From the NCBI RefSeq assembly GCF_010093815.1, contig NW_022985567.1:335367-399366 (forward strand): DNA of 64,000 nt, written 5' to 3'. This DNA is from Pseudovirgaria hyperparasitica. Taxonomy: Eukaryota > Ascomycota > Dothideomycetes > Acrospermales > Acrospermaceae. A program made the position numbers and the translations under genes. Below the pieces are notes generated by a model, which was given only the letters and a program-made list of their open reading frames with translations, was not told the DNA's origin and ran no database searches. This document shows, piece by piece, positions 35,424-48,976 of this stretch (within the stretch, counting starts at the first letter, position 1; each line of letters begins with the position of its first letter).

Positions 35424-36559
35424 GGTGTTCGTCTACCTGTTGAGAACGTTGGGGCCCAGTACTAGAGAACTACCAGCTAGAGTTTGGATTTGGCGACATG
35501 AATCAGTGAGAGTCGTGAAAGTAAGTTAATATCTGCGTTTAAGACTCTCTCTCAAGGAAGAGAAATGCACAGTCTGAACGTTCAGCGTTGAGTGAGAGAC
35601 AAGAGCAAGCCGAAGCTCATGACGTGGGGTAAGCTTGGTTGTTGCGTGGGTGAGTCAGGATGCGGACGTGCTTGACGGATTAGGCAATCCACTAGTGCTA
35701 GGCATCGGTAGCAGCTGCCTAGCAGGCCATTATCGCACTTATCGCACGTGAAGAAACGTCAAGGCGCCAGCAAAGCGGGGGCGATAAGAGAATATAGGGA
35801 GTCGGGAGGCCAGGGGGAAAACATGGGCATGGATCAATCATTATCAATACATGCTCATGCTCCCTATATTCTGCTTGTTCAACGTTTGACACACCTGGAA
35901 TCCATAGGTATATCAACTCTAGATTACGCATTGATCGAATGCTCTGCACTAAACCCAGTCAAGTCTACGCATCGAGGTACGTATTGTTCAAGCAGTGTTT
36001 GTTTGACGGCTTTCTGGCTTTGAAACATACATATAAATAATTGTACACTGGGGATATCATCTGCGCGAATATACGCCGCCAAGTCCCGCACTCGTTCAAT
36101 CCCGATCTTCATTTGCATCTGCGTCGCTATCTGCACATTCCGCTGATTATGGACTTCGCAACCCCTTCCCCGGGCCAGCCCGAGCACAAATGGAAACGGG
36201 ACTATTGGGCTTTTCAAGCCAATGACAAATGAAAAGAAGTAAAAACGCTCTCGGGGATTCTCACCAAGTGCCGTTCATTAGGTGTATGAGTGTCTCCTCA
36301 ATAAGCCGGGCAGCGCCTTCCATACTATGCCTTCTGTTGTTTCAATGCTTAGTCCACTGACCTGGAGATGCTGCACCATTATCGTTTCTTGTGTCCTGTC
36401 CCATGGGTATCTTCCAATCCAATCCAAACAAATTTGCGTCAGTAACAATGAATGAATACATGTACATTCCCGCCACTGACATGGTGTGCGACATGTTCAC
36501 ACGATCTGTCTCTCCCAGTATGGCCACTCTGCATGGGTCTCTGGTCGGTCCAGGCTGAT
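35424..36559. other. Intergenic region
   Basis: This contains the promoter of the small four-exon gene and the 3' flank of the RasGAP gene. No coding model is supportable. Confidence 0.6.
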
Positions 36560-39060
36560 TTACCAGCCCTTTTTTCTCGCAAACCTCTTGTTGAGCAGGG
36601 CCAGAACTTTTGTCACATTGAACTGGACATATTCGAGATCTAGATCTTGTTGGTTATCTTTCTGCATTTCCAGAAGATCATCGAGTTTTAGATCCAACTC
36701 TAATAGACCGCGATTGCGTCCTGTAGTATGCGTTAGTAGACACTCTTTACGTTGTGGAAATAACCTTACCTTTGTAGTGAAGACTGATGACGAATGTACC
36801 GGGTAGAGGACTGGTAAAATTGAAGTAGATGTTGGCTCGTCGGTTCTCCGGTACATTGCTTTTCTGTATGACGCCTTCTTTTTCGAGTTGTTGATGTGTG
36901 AACTTGTACGGACCGAGCACTTGATGCTTTTGCGTCTTTCTAGTCTTGCCTTCGGATTGGCTTCGGACGTTGTGTAGATACGACTTGTAGGTCTCTAGCT
37001 GACCGATGAGGTATGCGTTGTGATCACGAATGGTTCTGAAGACCTCGTCTAGTTTCTTGGTTTCTTCGACTGTCTTCTCCTTCATCGAACCAAGATGAAC
37101 CAGCTCCTGTTCCACTTCGTCGCGCAACAGGGCAAATCCATCGTCTTTGTCGATCACACCAAGCTCTTGAAGCTGGCTCAGCAGCTCCATAGTACGAATT
37201 CCTTTCTTGACCATGACTGAGTCGTTCTTGGTGGTTGCAGCAGCCTCTGCTATCTTGTCCAGACGGAGTGGTCTCCGAGTGACCGGCGTGTTGGTAGGAA
37301 ACGAACGGAGAATCATGACAAAGGTCGATTTGGCCTCCATGAAGTAGATCTCTTCCTGTGTGATATCGAGAGCAGCGGTCCAATCATCGAGAGGAGATTC
37401 CCACTTGCTGAATAGAGGCAGGTTGATGGCCCTATTATCCTTACGCGGAAGCTGAGCAGGTGCAGGGCCCAGTTCCTGAAGAAGCACACCTAGATGCGAG
37501 CTGTCATCTTTTGCTAGCACAGCCACGTGGCGCTCCAGCAATGAGTGCGTAGCGTACACTTCATTAAGAGTAATAGAGAGCTCAAGGTCGCGCTTGGACA
37601 AAGCCACGTAATTGTCCATTTCTAGACTCTCGTAAAAGTCTTGTACTTCACAGAGATCCAAAAGAAACTTGTTGATACGGTCTTTGTTTTGCTCAATGAA
37701 TGGCTGCAGCTTAATCATGTAGGGCTCTTTGGCATATGATGGCTTATTGGCCAGGTTCTGCAGCATCTTGGCAACGTATGTCAGTGTGCGCTTGGGGTTC
37801 TCGGCAGGCGTCCCGTCAATTAGCATGTACGACCTTGGTGTAACGATGGCTGGATTGATGAATCGGAGGAAGAAGAAACCGCCAATAAGAGTGCAGATCG
37901 TTTGGTCCTGTGCATCGGGGTACTTCCTCTTTGAAAGACTCCTGATCTGCTTACAGATCCATCGGATGCCATAAGGGGTTTCCTCGAGTCCCTTAATAAT
38001 TGTAGTTAAGAATGAATTGGCAATGTCCATGAGTAGCGTCAGGCGTGGTGCGATGATCTGTTGAACGGTTACGTTATCTGCAGCTTCTTCGGCAGTGACA
38101 CCACGGGGAAGAGATGGAGGCAATTTGCCCTCGCTCTCTTCCATGTCCTTGCACATCTTTTCATAAACCTTGAGAGGATTGATCTCGAGATCCAAGTCCT
38201 TAGTCTCAATGAGATTATTGATCTGTCCTGCGAGGACGATTTTCAGGTAACTCTGGCCAGGACCCCGACGAGTATACGTGGTCATCATTCGCGAAACGGG
38301 AGTGTTGGCGCGTAGAAGAGAGGAGTAGTCCGGAGTGTTGTCGAATTGATAGGTGAGCACAGACTGAGGCAAATTTAGCAAATATTAGTGAGGGCACCCT
38401 GATTGCTTACTTGGAACATGGTCAAGAGAAGATGTTCTTCTCTGCTCTCATATTGGTTTCCATAGATCGTGAACATGACTGTCTGAAGTAGAGAATCAAT
38501 CTCAGCCATAGTGACCAGACGACACAGATGTGCGATATGTCTAGGTTCTGATTGTAGCAGGAACAGCAAATTGCCATATTTTTGTGTCTTGTCGTCGTTC
38601 GGGAAGAAGCCTTCTTGCAGTTCGGCCGCTTCGTCGAGATGACTGGCAACCTCGTTTTGTTCCTCCAAAGCCATGCGATTCTGAATTAGCAAGGCAATTC
38701 TCGAGTCAAGGTATCGCACGTCCTTTTCGAGAACGAAGTTCTTTTTCGACTGGGAAGAAATTTTCGCCTTCAGGTCGCGAAGGACTTTTTGAGCTATACT
38801 TTTTGTCAGTATGACCAGCGTGGAGCCAATATGAACGCTGAGTGTAGGACCATACCCTTTGCCAGGTCATCTTCAATCTCCAGCTCCTTATCTTTTGCAG
38901 ACATGGACAAGTACAAAGCGGTCACGGAGTACCGCTTTGACTGCCGCACTGAACGCTGACCATCATGTGAAGACATTGTGTTCTGACGGGTAACTGGTTG
39001 AAAGGAAGAAGATGAAGAGGTGGAGGCTCTTGACGGGGCGTGGAGCATGGCGACGGACAT
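36560..39060 (-). CDS. gap1: Ras GTPase-activating protein (Gap1/IQGAP-related)
   Basis: Four exons (introns 38794-38855, 38364-38410 and 36721-36769) encode 780 residues, close to the length of fission yeast Gap1. It accelerates GTP hydrolysis by Ras and so limits signalling for mating, morphogenesis and polarity. A serine-rich start is followed by a coiled coil (about 70-115). The RasGAP domain spans about 150-420, with [12 protein letters not shown] (arginine-finger region), [15 protein letters not shown] and [12 protein letters not shown] RasGAP C-terminal domain typical of IQGAPs follows (about 580-750; [30 protein letters not shown] type). No IQ motifs or calponin-homology domain are visible, as expected for the short Gap1/Sar1 group. 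The last intron has a textbook CTAAC branch site. The start at 39060 is the first ATG in frame. Confidence 0.92.
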
Positions 39061-41706
39061 TGCGCGCCTCTGAAAATTGGTAGTCTATTGCTGATTGTTA
39101 CTGACACGAGCTCCCAATATAATTGACATATGCCTTGTTAAGCGCGAAGGAGCAATAAGTCGTCGGTAGACAAAGGGACCGCCACGGTGGTGCAACTCAG
39201 GTACCAGTGTAACGAGGATAGATGCGCCGAGGGAGCTGCGAGGAAGATGCAGTGATCTAAATCGGCAGACGAGTTTGATTCTTTGTTGACAGTATGAATT
39301 GTGTGTGCGGGATTTCGTTCGCCGGCTTCACCGGGACCGTCAAACGGTGGTCTGCGCTTGGGGTTTAGAGAGCCGTACGAGCAAAGCTTACCAGAAGCGT
39401 ATGCAGGATAGCGGCGTAGGTAAGGCTTGGGCGTGCGTACGTGTGCGCAGGTGTTTGGAGGTTTGGCTTGTGCGGTTCGAGCCTGAAACAAGAGGAGGAT
39501 GAGTTGAGGTGAGTTGAGGTCGGCGGGATACGGGGTGTGCGACAGGACAGCCTGAATGGTGGGCGGGAGATTAGAGGAGGAATTGAGGTGGCATTCCAGA
39601 AGGTGAGGAAAAGCCAATGACCAGCAGCAACAGGTCAATCAGAGAGTTGAATAAGGCGTAAGAAGTGGAAGAGAGAAGGTTGTGGTGTGGATTCGCGGAG
39701 AAGGAGAGGTAGAGGGACTGGGTTTGACGATAGATGGTTGTGATGGATGGCGGTTGGTGCTTGTGGTGGTGGTGGAGGTGGTAGTGGTAGTGGTAATGGT
39801 AGTAGTGGAGTAGTCGTAAGGGGCAGGGCCGGGCAGGGCCTAGGAGGAGGGCAAGTCAGGCAAAAGGTCATCAAGCGTGCAACAGTGCAGCAGCAGCAGC
39901 TAAGGAAAAAGTAGGCGATAAGCGGGGGAATGAAAGAAAAAGAATGGGTGGTGGGTGGTGGTGTGGCGGGCAACGGGCAACGGGCAACGGGCGAGCAAAG
40001 CATGGATGGCCGGGGGGACGTACGTGGGCATGGGCATGGGCAAAGCATGGGCAGCAACCAGCTCCAGACATACCAATTATCATTTCACGAGTGGGCAAAA
40101 CAGTTTCAGAACTCAATACCAGCCTAGCCAAGTCGCTAAATCTCCCTATTAGCCGCCATTCCACCATCTTGACCCCTGATCGGCGGCGCTCTCTACTTTC
40201 GTCTCATCTGAAAAGAATGCGCCATACAGTCAGTCTGTCAGACATGGCTTGGGAGAATGTTTGCAGTCGGAGATACACTTTACACAGTATCTTCATCAAG
40301 AATGTTGCAGCGACCAGACCCATCCACGACTCCTCAGCTGCCTCTGTCGCATCGGTTACCGGTTACCATCTAATTATTGCCAATTACAACGAGACCGGCC
40401 AGCACAGGTGAGCAGGCAAGCACACGCACGCACACTATTGTTTGAAGATTCATCATTCATCTGCCACGGACCCGCCCAGCAATCTGCACTTTTGGCCATG
40501 GATGATGGTCCCATCTGTTCTCTCTTTTTCCTTTGGTAGCATCGCCTCCCCCTTCCTCTCACATATTTTCTTTACCTCTCGTCAATCGAGCACGGATACC
40601 CGTTGAGCTCGTGCTAGTGTGCCCCGGCTTGTCGTTTAATCGCCTATGCAGAGGTCCACATGCGTAGTTGGGTATTATACAATAGTACAGAGCACTTGTA
40701 ACTAATGGCTATAGGCGCCAGCCCAGAACCAGGGCCAGGTACCCGTGCCAGTCCCAATGTTCCCTGCACCTGCGTCGCTTTTTCGTTCTCGCCCGCTTTA
40801 CTGCCGCGGGACCTCTAAAATATCAATTAGCTAGTGCCTCAGTACAGTACGCTACAAAACAATGATGAGATGGTAATGTCAAAGGATCAAGGAGTAAACT
40901 GCCTTACTGTTCGATGTTCAGACGCTCAAGTACTGCCCACACAGCTTTGAAGTACATAAAGCCTCCTCTATACCCTCTAGACACATCCTGCAGCTGCTGT
41001 ACTACTCTCGCATGTTGACAGTCACAGTCATACCTCCACAGATCTCGGCAATATCGGTAGGTTTCCTTAGCAAAGGGTTCGGTTCAACAGTCGCCCGTAA
41101 CTAGACCACGCGGCCTTGTCTCCCACAACCTTTCGGACTCCAGCTTATCCAGCGCCATTCGAAAAGCTGGGTGGTGTGTTCTTGGTCAGCCACTGCATCT
41201 ACTGCCAGCCCTACCTAGGTATCGCGTCACATGCCTGATCGCAATGGCCCCTTTTGGGCTCCCGTCTTTGCCGTGGCTGCTTTCAACTTTCTGCTCTGCC
41301 GTTGCTAGCTTTATACACTTGACAGGAACCAGTCTGGCTTGCGATGCCAGCTGATGCGCCACAAGCCCTTGAACCGTAACATTGTGTCTTAGCCTGTCGT
41401 GCCTGACGTCGACTTGTCTTTTAGCCTCTGAGTTTCTTTTTCATCTCAATTTGGGCTCTGAGCTAACATAAATGCGTCTTATCCATCATTCCCAGTGCGC
41501 AACTTCCACCCGAAGTCACAATCCACTCAACAGATCGCATTCACAGTTCTCCCACAAACGCTGTAGAAGTTCGCTTGGTAAAGAACGAGAGCACTGATCA
41601 ATTCTCCTATTAGGAATAGCCTCAGCTGTCCCGACAGAATTATCAGTTTATCACCCACGATGTCGTTTCGGGCCGCAGCGCTTCATCCTGGCAACATGTG
41701 AACACT

Positions 41707-41754
41707 TTCATCATCATCATCATCATCTCCATCGTCATCATCATCACTATCGTC
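41707..41754. repeat. TCA/TCG trinucleotide tract
   Basis: ATC-type triplets repeat with interruptions. The tract lies within the gene-free interval upstream of gap1. Confidence 0.85.
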
Positions 41755-43203
41755 ACAGGCACCACCATTTCTTTCGTTTCCATCATCCTTTTTGCAGTCT
41801 AGCCAGTAGCTAGACCTCGTGGCGGACATTTCCAAGCCTAATTGAGAGCACGGGATACCTGTCTGGTACCTAGGTAGTAACAACTACGCACGCGCTTGGC
41901 AACCATATTCCAAAATGGGAATACTAGATGTCGTGACTCGTGGCCAAAGTACTGACTCCCACTACTTTTCGCTACGTTCCACGACAAGCCCTAAGCCTTT
42001 CTTCGGCATGCCGCATGCCGTATGCAGGGCCAGCTTGATAGACACACGGACCAATGGTCTTCAGGCTTCAAGATCGTGCGTGCATAGATGCGATTACGTG
42101 CACGTCCCTCCTGTATGCATACCTAACCCTATGCAACTAAGTTTCTACCCAATATCCAGCAATGTAGACATGAGAAATCCGACCGCCCAGACTTTGCTCC
42201 TCGCGCGACCAATTTCTTTCGATACGGATTTTCGCAAAATACCCCGGCAATCGAAACTCATTACGCTAAGCCACCACCTGAAACAACACCTAGGAGCTTT
42301 CGAAGCCGATCTCCATAAGACAGGAACAAGATTCAACCACTGGGGAAAAAGATGGAGATCGCCAACTTTAATGCTGGTCATGTCGTAGACCTCAGCTTCC
42401 CGGAGCGCGTGACTTTCCCCATGCCATCGAAAAGGCAGTACCCCCATGGGGTTTCATTGTCCTGATCTACGCATCGAGCACAGCTTACATGCAGCCTGTC
42501 TCTGCGTCCGCCCATCTTCCGAACCTCAAGATATGCGCATATCAAGTGCAGAGATGTGATGCAGTGAAGTTTCCGGGGTACACCGTATCCGGAATGTATA
42601 GATTACGACTTCTCCACGTTCTTGCGATTAGAGCATATCAGACGTCTGGCTTTCATGGCCTTTCCGTATACCTCCACCCTCTAGGTAATACCTACCTCCT
42701 TACCTAGGCAGGTCTAACGTCAAAGTCTTGGCACTTCACCCGCATACACCTTACCCAAAGAAAATATTCCTTAATCCAACCTTCGACCCACCAACACGAT
42801 TCGGAATGTACACACATCCAAACGCAACACAGCATTCTCGCATCGCGATCACGTTACACCAGGCGCCGACCACCCTCAGCACTCTCACCACGCACCGCAT
42901 CGCCGTTCTCGCTCATCGGCTCTGCCCTCCACCCCCGCAAGCCTCGACAATATCCTCATCCAGTCGTATCGAGCAGCATACAAAAAAAAGCCACGAGATT
43001 GCGCAGTGTACCACTCTTGCGCACGAGACGAGGCCAGCGACATGTCTAGGGAGGGGGGGTGTGGCTCGTCGCGATGTCCTCGGGTTTCTAACAAAGGAAA
43101 GGCAAGGTGCGTAGATCTACATTGAGTCGCGACCGCATACTATATGTGCACCTTTGCAAGTCATCCGCACTACTGATGCCTGCGCGGATTCCTGGATTGC
43201 CAT

Positions 43204-43263
43204 GCTGCTGCTGCTGCTGCTACTACTACTACTACTGAACTACTACTGCTACTGCTACTGCTG
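43204..43263. repeat. CTG/CTA trinucleotide tract
   Basis: Six CTG units pass into CTA units and back to mixed CTG/CTA units. The run is non-coding by position and is likely to be length-variable. Confidence 0.9.
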
Positions 43264-43489
43264 TTAGGTAGCATTCGCAAACACCACTTAATCTCGTTCC
43301 CGAGCCAGCACACAATCACCTACTACATCCTCGTGCTGTGCTTGTCCCTGTCTGCACATATATACATATATAACACATAGACAGAGCACCACACAAACTG
43401 CACCTCCCCCTCTACTTCTGTACAGAGAGTAGAGTAGATTAGACGATTAGAGTCCCATGCAGATAATCCCAATCCTATGTATACATGGA

Positions 43490-43608
43490 TACATCCATCC
43501 ATCCATCTGCTGATCTCACACGGCGCTGCCGCCGTGCCGTGCCGTGCCCGAACCCAACGCACCCCAGCCATCGCATTGCACACACACACACTCTCTCTCT
43601 CTCTCTCA
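43490..43608. repeat. ATCC, CA and CT short repeats
   Basis: A cluster of short tandem repeats: ATCC near 43490-43506, CA near 43578-43588 and CT near 43588-43606. No gene overlaps it. Confidence 0.8.
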
Positions 43609-45177
43609 ATTTCTCACCTTCTCACTCTCCACACATAGCCCCAATGCATGCAGGTAACATGCAAGCATGACAAGCTGACAAGGAAAAATCGGCATCGATA
43701 ACGACGCCGCCTGCTGCGAGATAAGCGACATCGGGCGGGAGGGGGAAAGGCCCGTGCGAGATCTGATCGAGAGGGTGGATCGACGAATACGATTGCCAAC
43801 CAACCCGTGAGATCAGCACTAGGGGGAGGGGGAGATGAGGGGAAGGGGGGAATATCGAAAGAAACGGGGGTGTTTGGATGTTTTGAATAGCAGACCAGGT
43901 GTATTATTATGCTGTGTGAGTATTGTTATAGGTATACCTGCACTTTTGGCGGATATAGGTGCCAAGGTGGAAGGATGGGAGGGGCACGTATATCAAAGTA
44001 CGTGCAGGCGCGATAAACCCGCACGTAATATTATGATATAGCCTCTACTACGTGCGTACGTACGTGTGTATGTGAAGGTTGAAAAGCTGGCGGGGGGTGT
44101 TAGGGTGGAAGTGTATATAGGTAATAATATGGCATGCACCTACAGTCTAGCTAGAACAAAGAAAAAAGAGAAAAGAAAGAAAAAGAAAACCCCGTCTTTC
44201 TCTACTCCACAAACAAACAAGAACTTCCCAAAAGGAGAAATTGAAAATTGACTCATAACACAATAATATGGAAGGGGAAACAGAGTCGTTACATTCGTGA
44301 AAAGTCGTTCGCATGTCTCAACAAGACCCACCGTGCCAGCCAGCCCTTGGCGTTCCCGAGGGATCTGAGAGCTGAGATCTAAGCACCGCTGAACGGGATC
44401 GATTAACTTGCGTTCGTCATCATCTTTGCATCTTGACCTCCACATAATTCACCAGTAACGGAGCAGGTAAGGTACGATTGACTCATCGCCGCGGACAAAC
44501 ATCGAGAGTCGCACGGAAAAGCATAAACATAAACACTTCCATTGGCGTCGGTGCCCTCTCCGTACCGCCATCAGCAAAGCATCACAAAAGCAAACAAGGC
44601 CTGCATTACATGAACACTCGAGGCCTATATATCGAGGACTTATATGACCAAAGGCAGTCGAGACAGATGGGATCGCAGGCACAACCATGCCATGTGTCCG
44701 CGGATCGAGGCGATCGGTATGGAGTGGGCCGCCCGGTTCGCCTCCACGATCCTGGTGTCTTGATCCTAGCAAGTGGTCCTGGCGGGCGGCTGCCCCACTC
44801 TCTAAACATATGGCTTTTTCCCGTCCACCTAGAGCGGCGAGCTCATCATGGACGTGTGACGCGAAGGGACTTGCTGTACAATGAGGCTGATAAATGCGTC
44901 TGAAGCAAAAAAATAAAAAAAAGCAAGGTGTTAAGATGAAGGCGTATGTGAATAGTGCGTTGGTATCGCCGTCCAGTGCACGAAGAATTCGTTATAGAGA
45001 AAGCTCGGTGTTCGTATAGGCTACTCAAACGCCTTAGCCGTATAGTTAGATGAGATCGGCTCGTTGACGAGTCGCAAAGGTCAACTCGCCGGACGGCAGT
45101 GACTAGCCAATGCAAGGCTAGCGAATGAGCGCCGCGAGGACACTCATGAGACCAAAATATCTATCAGACGTCAGCTA

Positions 45178-47724
45178 TCAGATATATTGAGCATTGGAAC
45201 TCATCAATGCATACATTGAGCCACAGATCGCCCAGTCTCGATGCGCCATACAGGCGTGGAGCCGTGTGAGGCTTATGAGCGACGCTATTGCCAGTGCTGT
45301 GGCAGCTAAGGCGATCATTCGGGCGACCGTTCCTGGGATGAAGACGATGGCGAAGAGAGGGACTAAGAAAGCGAACGGAGACACGAACATGGCTGGATGT
45401 ATAGAGTCCCAAGCGGGTGATAGACTGGCTGTTTCAGGGGCATGGTGAAGTTGCGTTGCCTGTGTTGTTGTGGTATTTATATTGAGCAAATCATCTTTTT
45501 TCGTGAGGAATTGCGTCTCTATCTTGTCGACTGGAGTATGCTGCTCTAGCCAGGAAGTGAAATCATTGATGTCGTCTGTCTTCGGGCCTTCGATGGCTTT
45601 GACCGAGTGGAAAGAGGACAGCGCTTGGTCTGAGACGAGGTTAGGTTTACAGATATCAACAGCTAAGGATCGTACTATATTGTCCCAGCTTCACGTAGAC
45701 CTTCCCCAATATTTCGGTTCTTCGATAGTGTAGATCGTTACCATAACGCGCATCGGCACGCCTTGAGGCAGGTTGTATGCTGCCGTCTCTTCCACGGGGC
45801 GCCATCTGCGCAATGCTCTCGTCTAGAAACCGAAGCTCCTCCTCTAGTTCAGTGATTTCGTCTTGGAGGTGTAGCAGGATTCGGTGGTTGAGATGTTCAA
45901 ACTTCCGATACATAGGTGGTATGCTTTTCTTGTCATCATTTGCATCCTTGGGTTTTTCTGTCATTCGATGCGCTATTAATTCATATCCAGTAATAGTCTC
46001 CCTACTTCTGTCAATAACTTCCGGAGGGGGAAAAGGTGATGGTTGATGTATCTGTGTGTACTGTGGCAAAACGGGTACAGGGGGAGGATTCGGTTGTGGA
46101 TGATACAATGGCACTGGTGATAATCCATATCGTGATGGTGGTTCCATGTACTGGAAAGGCGATACAAAGGGGACAGGTGGACGTGGCGACATAGTCCCTG
46201 GCGCATAGAATCGAGAATCATGCTGCGGTTGCGGGCTTGGACTGTGTAGCATGTGATGCCTTATTTGTTCCTCCTGGGCTCTTAAGCGGGCAGAATGGTC
46301 ATGCTCGACATCGGAAGGACCAGGTGCTGCATTGTTGCTGCCGTAGCGGAATGGCTCTAAGCCTGTGCTGTCTTGGACCTGGTCCTCATAGGGTGCTTTC
46401 GCTGCTTCGTTGTGTTCACTCCCTTGTTCACGGCACTCGTCATCTCCGTCCCCATTTCCTTCATCATCATTGTCACTAGATTCATCACTGCTACTATCGC
46501 TAGCATCATCTGCCGGCTGTTCCGGAGCTCCAGATGCAATCAATGGTGTACCAGGAACACCCGGACTGCTGGCCTTCACAGAAATTTCGGGATGGAGATT
46601 ATGATCATCTCGCTCAACATCTTTGTCATCTGCTGTTTCGAGATGTATGGATGCTGGTGGGGAAGGATATGACCCCATTTGATCTTTCCAATGTGAGATT
46701 GGATCTTGTCGCTGCTTCACTTGGTCGAAAGGTGGAGAAGAGACGTCACTAGCCATTCCGGACACGTCGTAATTGGAAGTATTAAAAGATGGGTCATGCA
46801 TATACTGAAACACGCTTGAGGCGTCGTAGCTAGGCTTTCGTTTCCTTTGACTACTTTGTGGTTCGTCTGAGTCAACGCTGCTCGACTTCCGATATTTTTT
46901 CCGTCTGCGCTTAGATACTCCAGCCTTGTCGTAAGACTTCTGAGTGATTGTTGAATTGCTTCCACTAGATGTTCCTGAAGTTGCGGTCAAACTTGAGAAG
47001 ATTGATGTCAGGGATGGATTTGAATGTATTAGTCCGGCTAGGTCATTTGCATGTTTCTCGAGAGTAGTTCGGTGTGTACGAGAGGGTCGCCTCGATACAA
47101 GACTTCCTTCTTCGACCCCCCGTGTTCTCGCCGACTGTATAGACTTTCCTTGTGTCTTGTATGGGCGGGCACGTCGCTGGCGCTCTGGATCGCCTTCTCT
47201 ACCCTCCAAGATTCGTCCTAATCGCGGGAAGAACCCTCCTGAGTATTTTTCGCTGTTCGATCTTGACGAGTATTTCCGGTCTGAGTGAGTCTTGCGGGAA
47301 ACGATCGGCTCCGTTAATGATCGTGAAGCGCGACCACCAGGACGCGTCTTATTTGGTGCTATTTTATCGCCCGAGGAGCGTGACGGGCGAGTACATTCGT
47401 GAGAAGCTTCAACTGGGTCAGACCGGCTCTTTGGCCTCGATGATCTCTCTCGAAGGTTGGCGGTGTGTGACTGGGCGTCCCGATTATATCTTTTAGCTCC
47501 TTCGTTTGATGGGCCTACGTCAGAGTCAATTTTGAGCGAGCACGGACGGTTTGATGCAATGCTAGAACTCTCATCCTATGTGGTGGGGAAAGAACGTGTT
47601 AGCAATCGAAGGGCAGGAGATAAAAGTGAGTAAAACCGCTACTCTTGAACATACCATACCGAGGAGGCCGCGTGAGGATAAAGCCTTGCAGCGCTTTGGT
47701 GCCAAGCTCGTCGACGAAGTTCAT
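45178..47724 (-). CDS. DUF6594 domain membrane protein
   Basis: The core model runs from an acceptor at 47575 to the stop at 45178, with an intron at 45630-45675; those exons alone encode 783 residues. The long N-terminal part is Ser/Arg-rich, then acidic and Pro-rich. The DUF6594 domain occupies the C-terminal third: ITGYELIAHRM, YRKFEHLNHRILLHLQDEI, ELEEELRFLD, YRRTEILGKVYVKLGQY, then NQALSSF after splicing, and finally two or three membrane segments (FVSPFAFLVPLFAIVFI; MIALAATALAIASLISL). The 46-nt intron has a CTAAC branch site, and its removal gives the expected GQYNQALSSF. The family is fungal and its function is unknown. The first exon is unresolved: an ATG at 47724 opens MNFVDELGTKALQGF, but its donor phase does not fit the best acceptor, so the start coordinate is provisional. 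Confidence 0.75.
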
Positions 47725-48976
47725 TTGGGTTGGACGCTGGCGACAGCGCAACATGCAACTAGCCGTAAGCGACAGCAGGCTGCTTGGAGGTAGTATAGAT
47801 GGTTTCTGAGTCGCGAGTAGAAGTTGTCATGCCGGCTAAGGAGGATCGCAATAATAACGCCGCCAGCAAAGGCTGTACCACGGCATAGGCTTTGGGACGG
47901 CTACTTTCTTCTGGAGTTTGTTGTCAGGGATGATGGCAGCACGGGTGTGCGTTGGCGGCCAGATAGTAAGGTTTGCCAATTGGAAGCCGACTTCTCCCTT
48001 GGGACTTCGGATCGAGCGTCGATTGCATAAGTGGTGACCACCGTTCTTTAATTGTGCGTTCAGAAGCGGACAGTTGGCCGTTGCACATTGGAAGAGCTTG
48101 ATAACTTTGCATGTCGCATGAAGGGGGGTTTGAATCATTGATGGATCGGAGGGGAAGGCCGCCAGTCAAGGTCGGGTCCTGGTTGGGGAACGAGTCGCGC
48201 GAGTGCGGGACCAACGCCCCCAAAATCCCAAGCCTCCGTTCGTCCTCTGACTGTTATGTGGCTGCCACGCATCCTGGACCATTGGCCGTGGCGTCAAAGT
48301 ATATGTCCATGTCAATGTTCTCCAGTCTCGAAGTGTGGTGTTCTGTCATGGAGCAGAATAACATGCCCTTTCAACGTGGTCATTGCCGGCTGGCGTAGCG
48401 TCTCACAAAGATTCAGGACTAAAGTCAGTAGGTCGATTCAAGGTTAGCATGAAGAAGATGACACTGAGTGGGCTTAGTACTTTCGCACCCTTATGTCATA
48501 TCTGCTTCACATATTGCTCCATCGCTCATGTGCATTCAATGAGATTAATGTATGTGTCTCCTGATCGTCAACATTCCTCTCGTGCTGTGTGGCATCCATG
48601 TGGCTCGTGACATGGTTCCTACGTTTAGCGGTAGGATGCCACTGAATGTTGCGATCTGGAGGAGGACAAGATCGCTTCTGCCTCACTCGGGCTTGAGAAC
48701 ACACCTCCAACGACAATGCGATTCGAGGCTTGTCTTCTGTAACCTGGAATAGTGAATTTGTAGAGATAATGACTCTTGTTCAACGGGAACGATTACACCA
48801 CTGGGTCCGGTGATGATAGCATTGATGATACATTTTTACATCAGATAATGTCGGCTTGCTCTCAACAACCGTCATAAAGCTTCTCTGTCCTTCTATCGAT
48901 GTTGTCGCTTCTCCAAGATGATATGATTTACAGAGGAGTTCCTTCGTTCTTCGCTTCTTCCAATCCATGGACGCAT
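47725..48976. other. Intergenic region
   Basis: This lies between the DUF6594 gene's 5' end and the Qcr9 stop codon. An upstream exon of the DUF6594 gene could lie here. No other gene is supportable. Confidence 0.5.

Larger units (their letters stand above)
39061..45177. other. Large region without a recognisable gene
   Basis: This 6.1-kb interval begins with the promoter of gap1 and ends at the 3' end of the DUF6594 gene. It contains many simple repeats: GGT/AGT runs (39761-39807), three CAACGGG units (39966-39990), ATC runs (41707-41754), CTG/CTA runs (43204-43263), CT and ATCC runs (43490-43608), and a polypurine stretch (44157-44190). The longest frames (for example 41915-42388, 157 codons) lack recognisable motifs and have unbiased codon use. 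No tRNA or rRNA was found by eye. It may hold long untranslated leaders or non-coding transcripts. Confidence 0.55.

Noticed and set aside
39420-39500. GGTTCGAG sequence suggestive of a tRNA T-loop
   Set aside because: No matching acceptor, D-arm or anticodon stems surround it.
41915-42388. 157-codon frame
   Set aside because: It has no recognisable motif, no codon bias and no convincing splice partners, and an opposite-strand frame is equally long.
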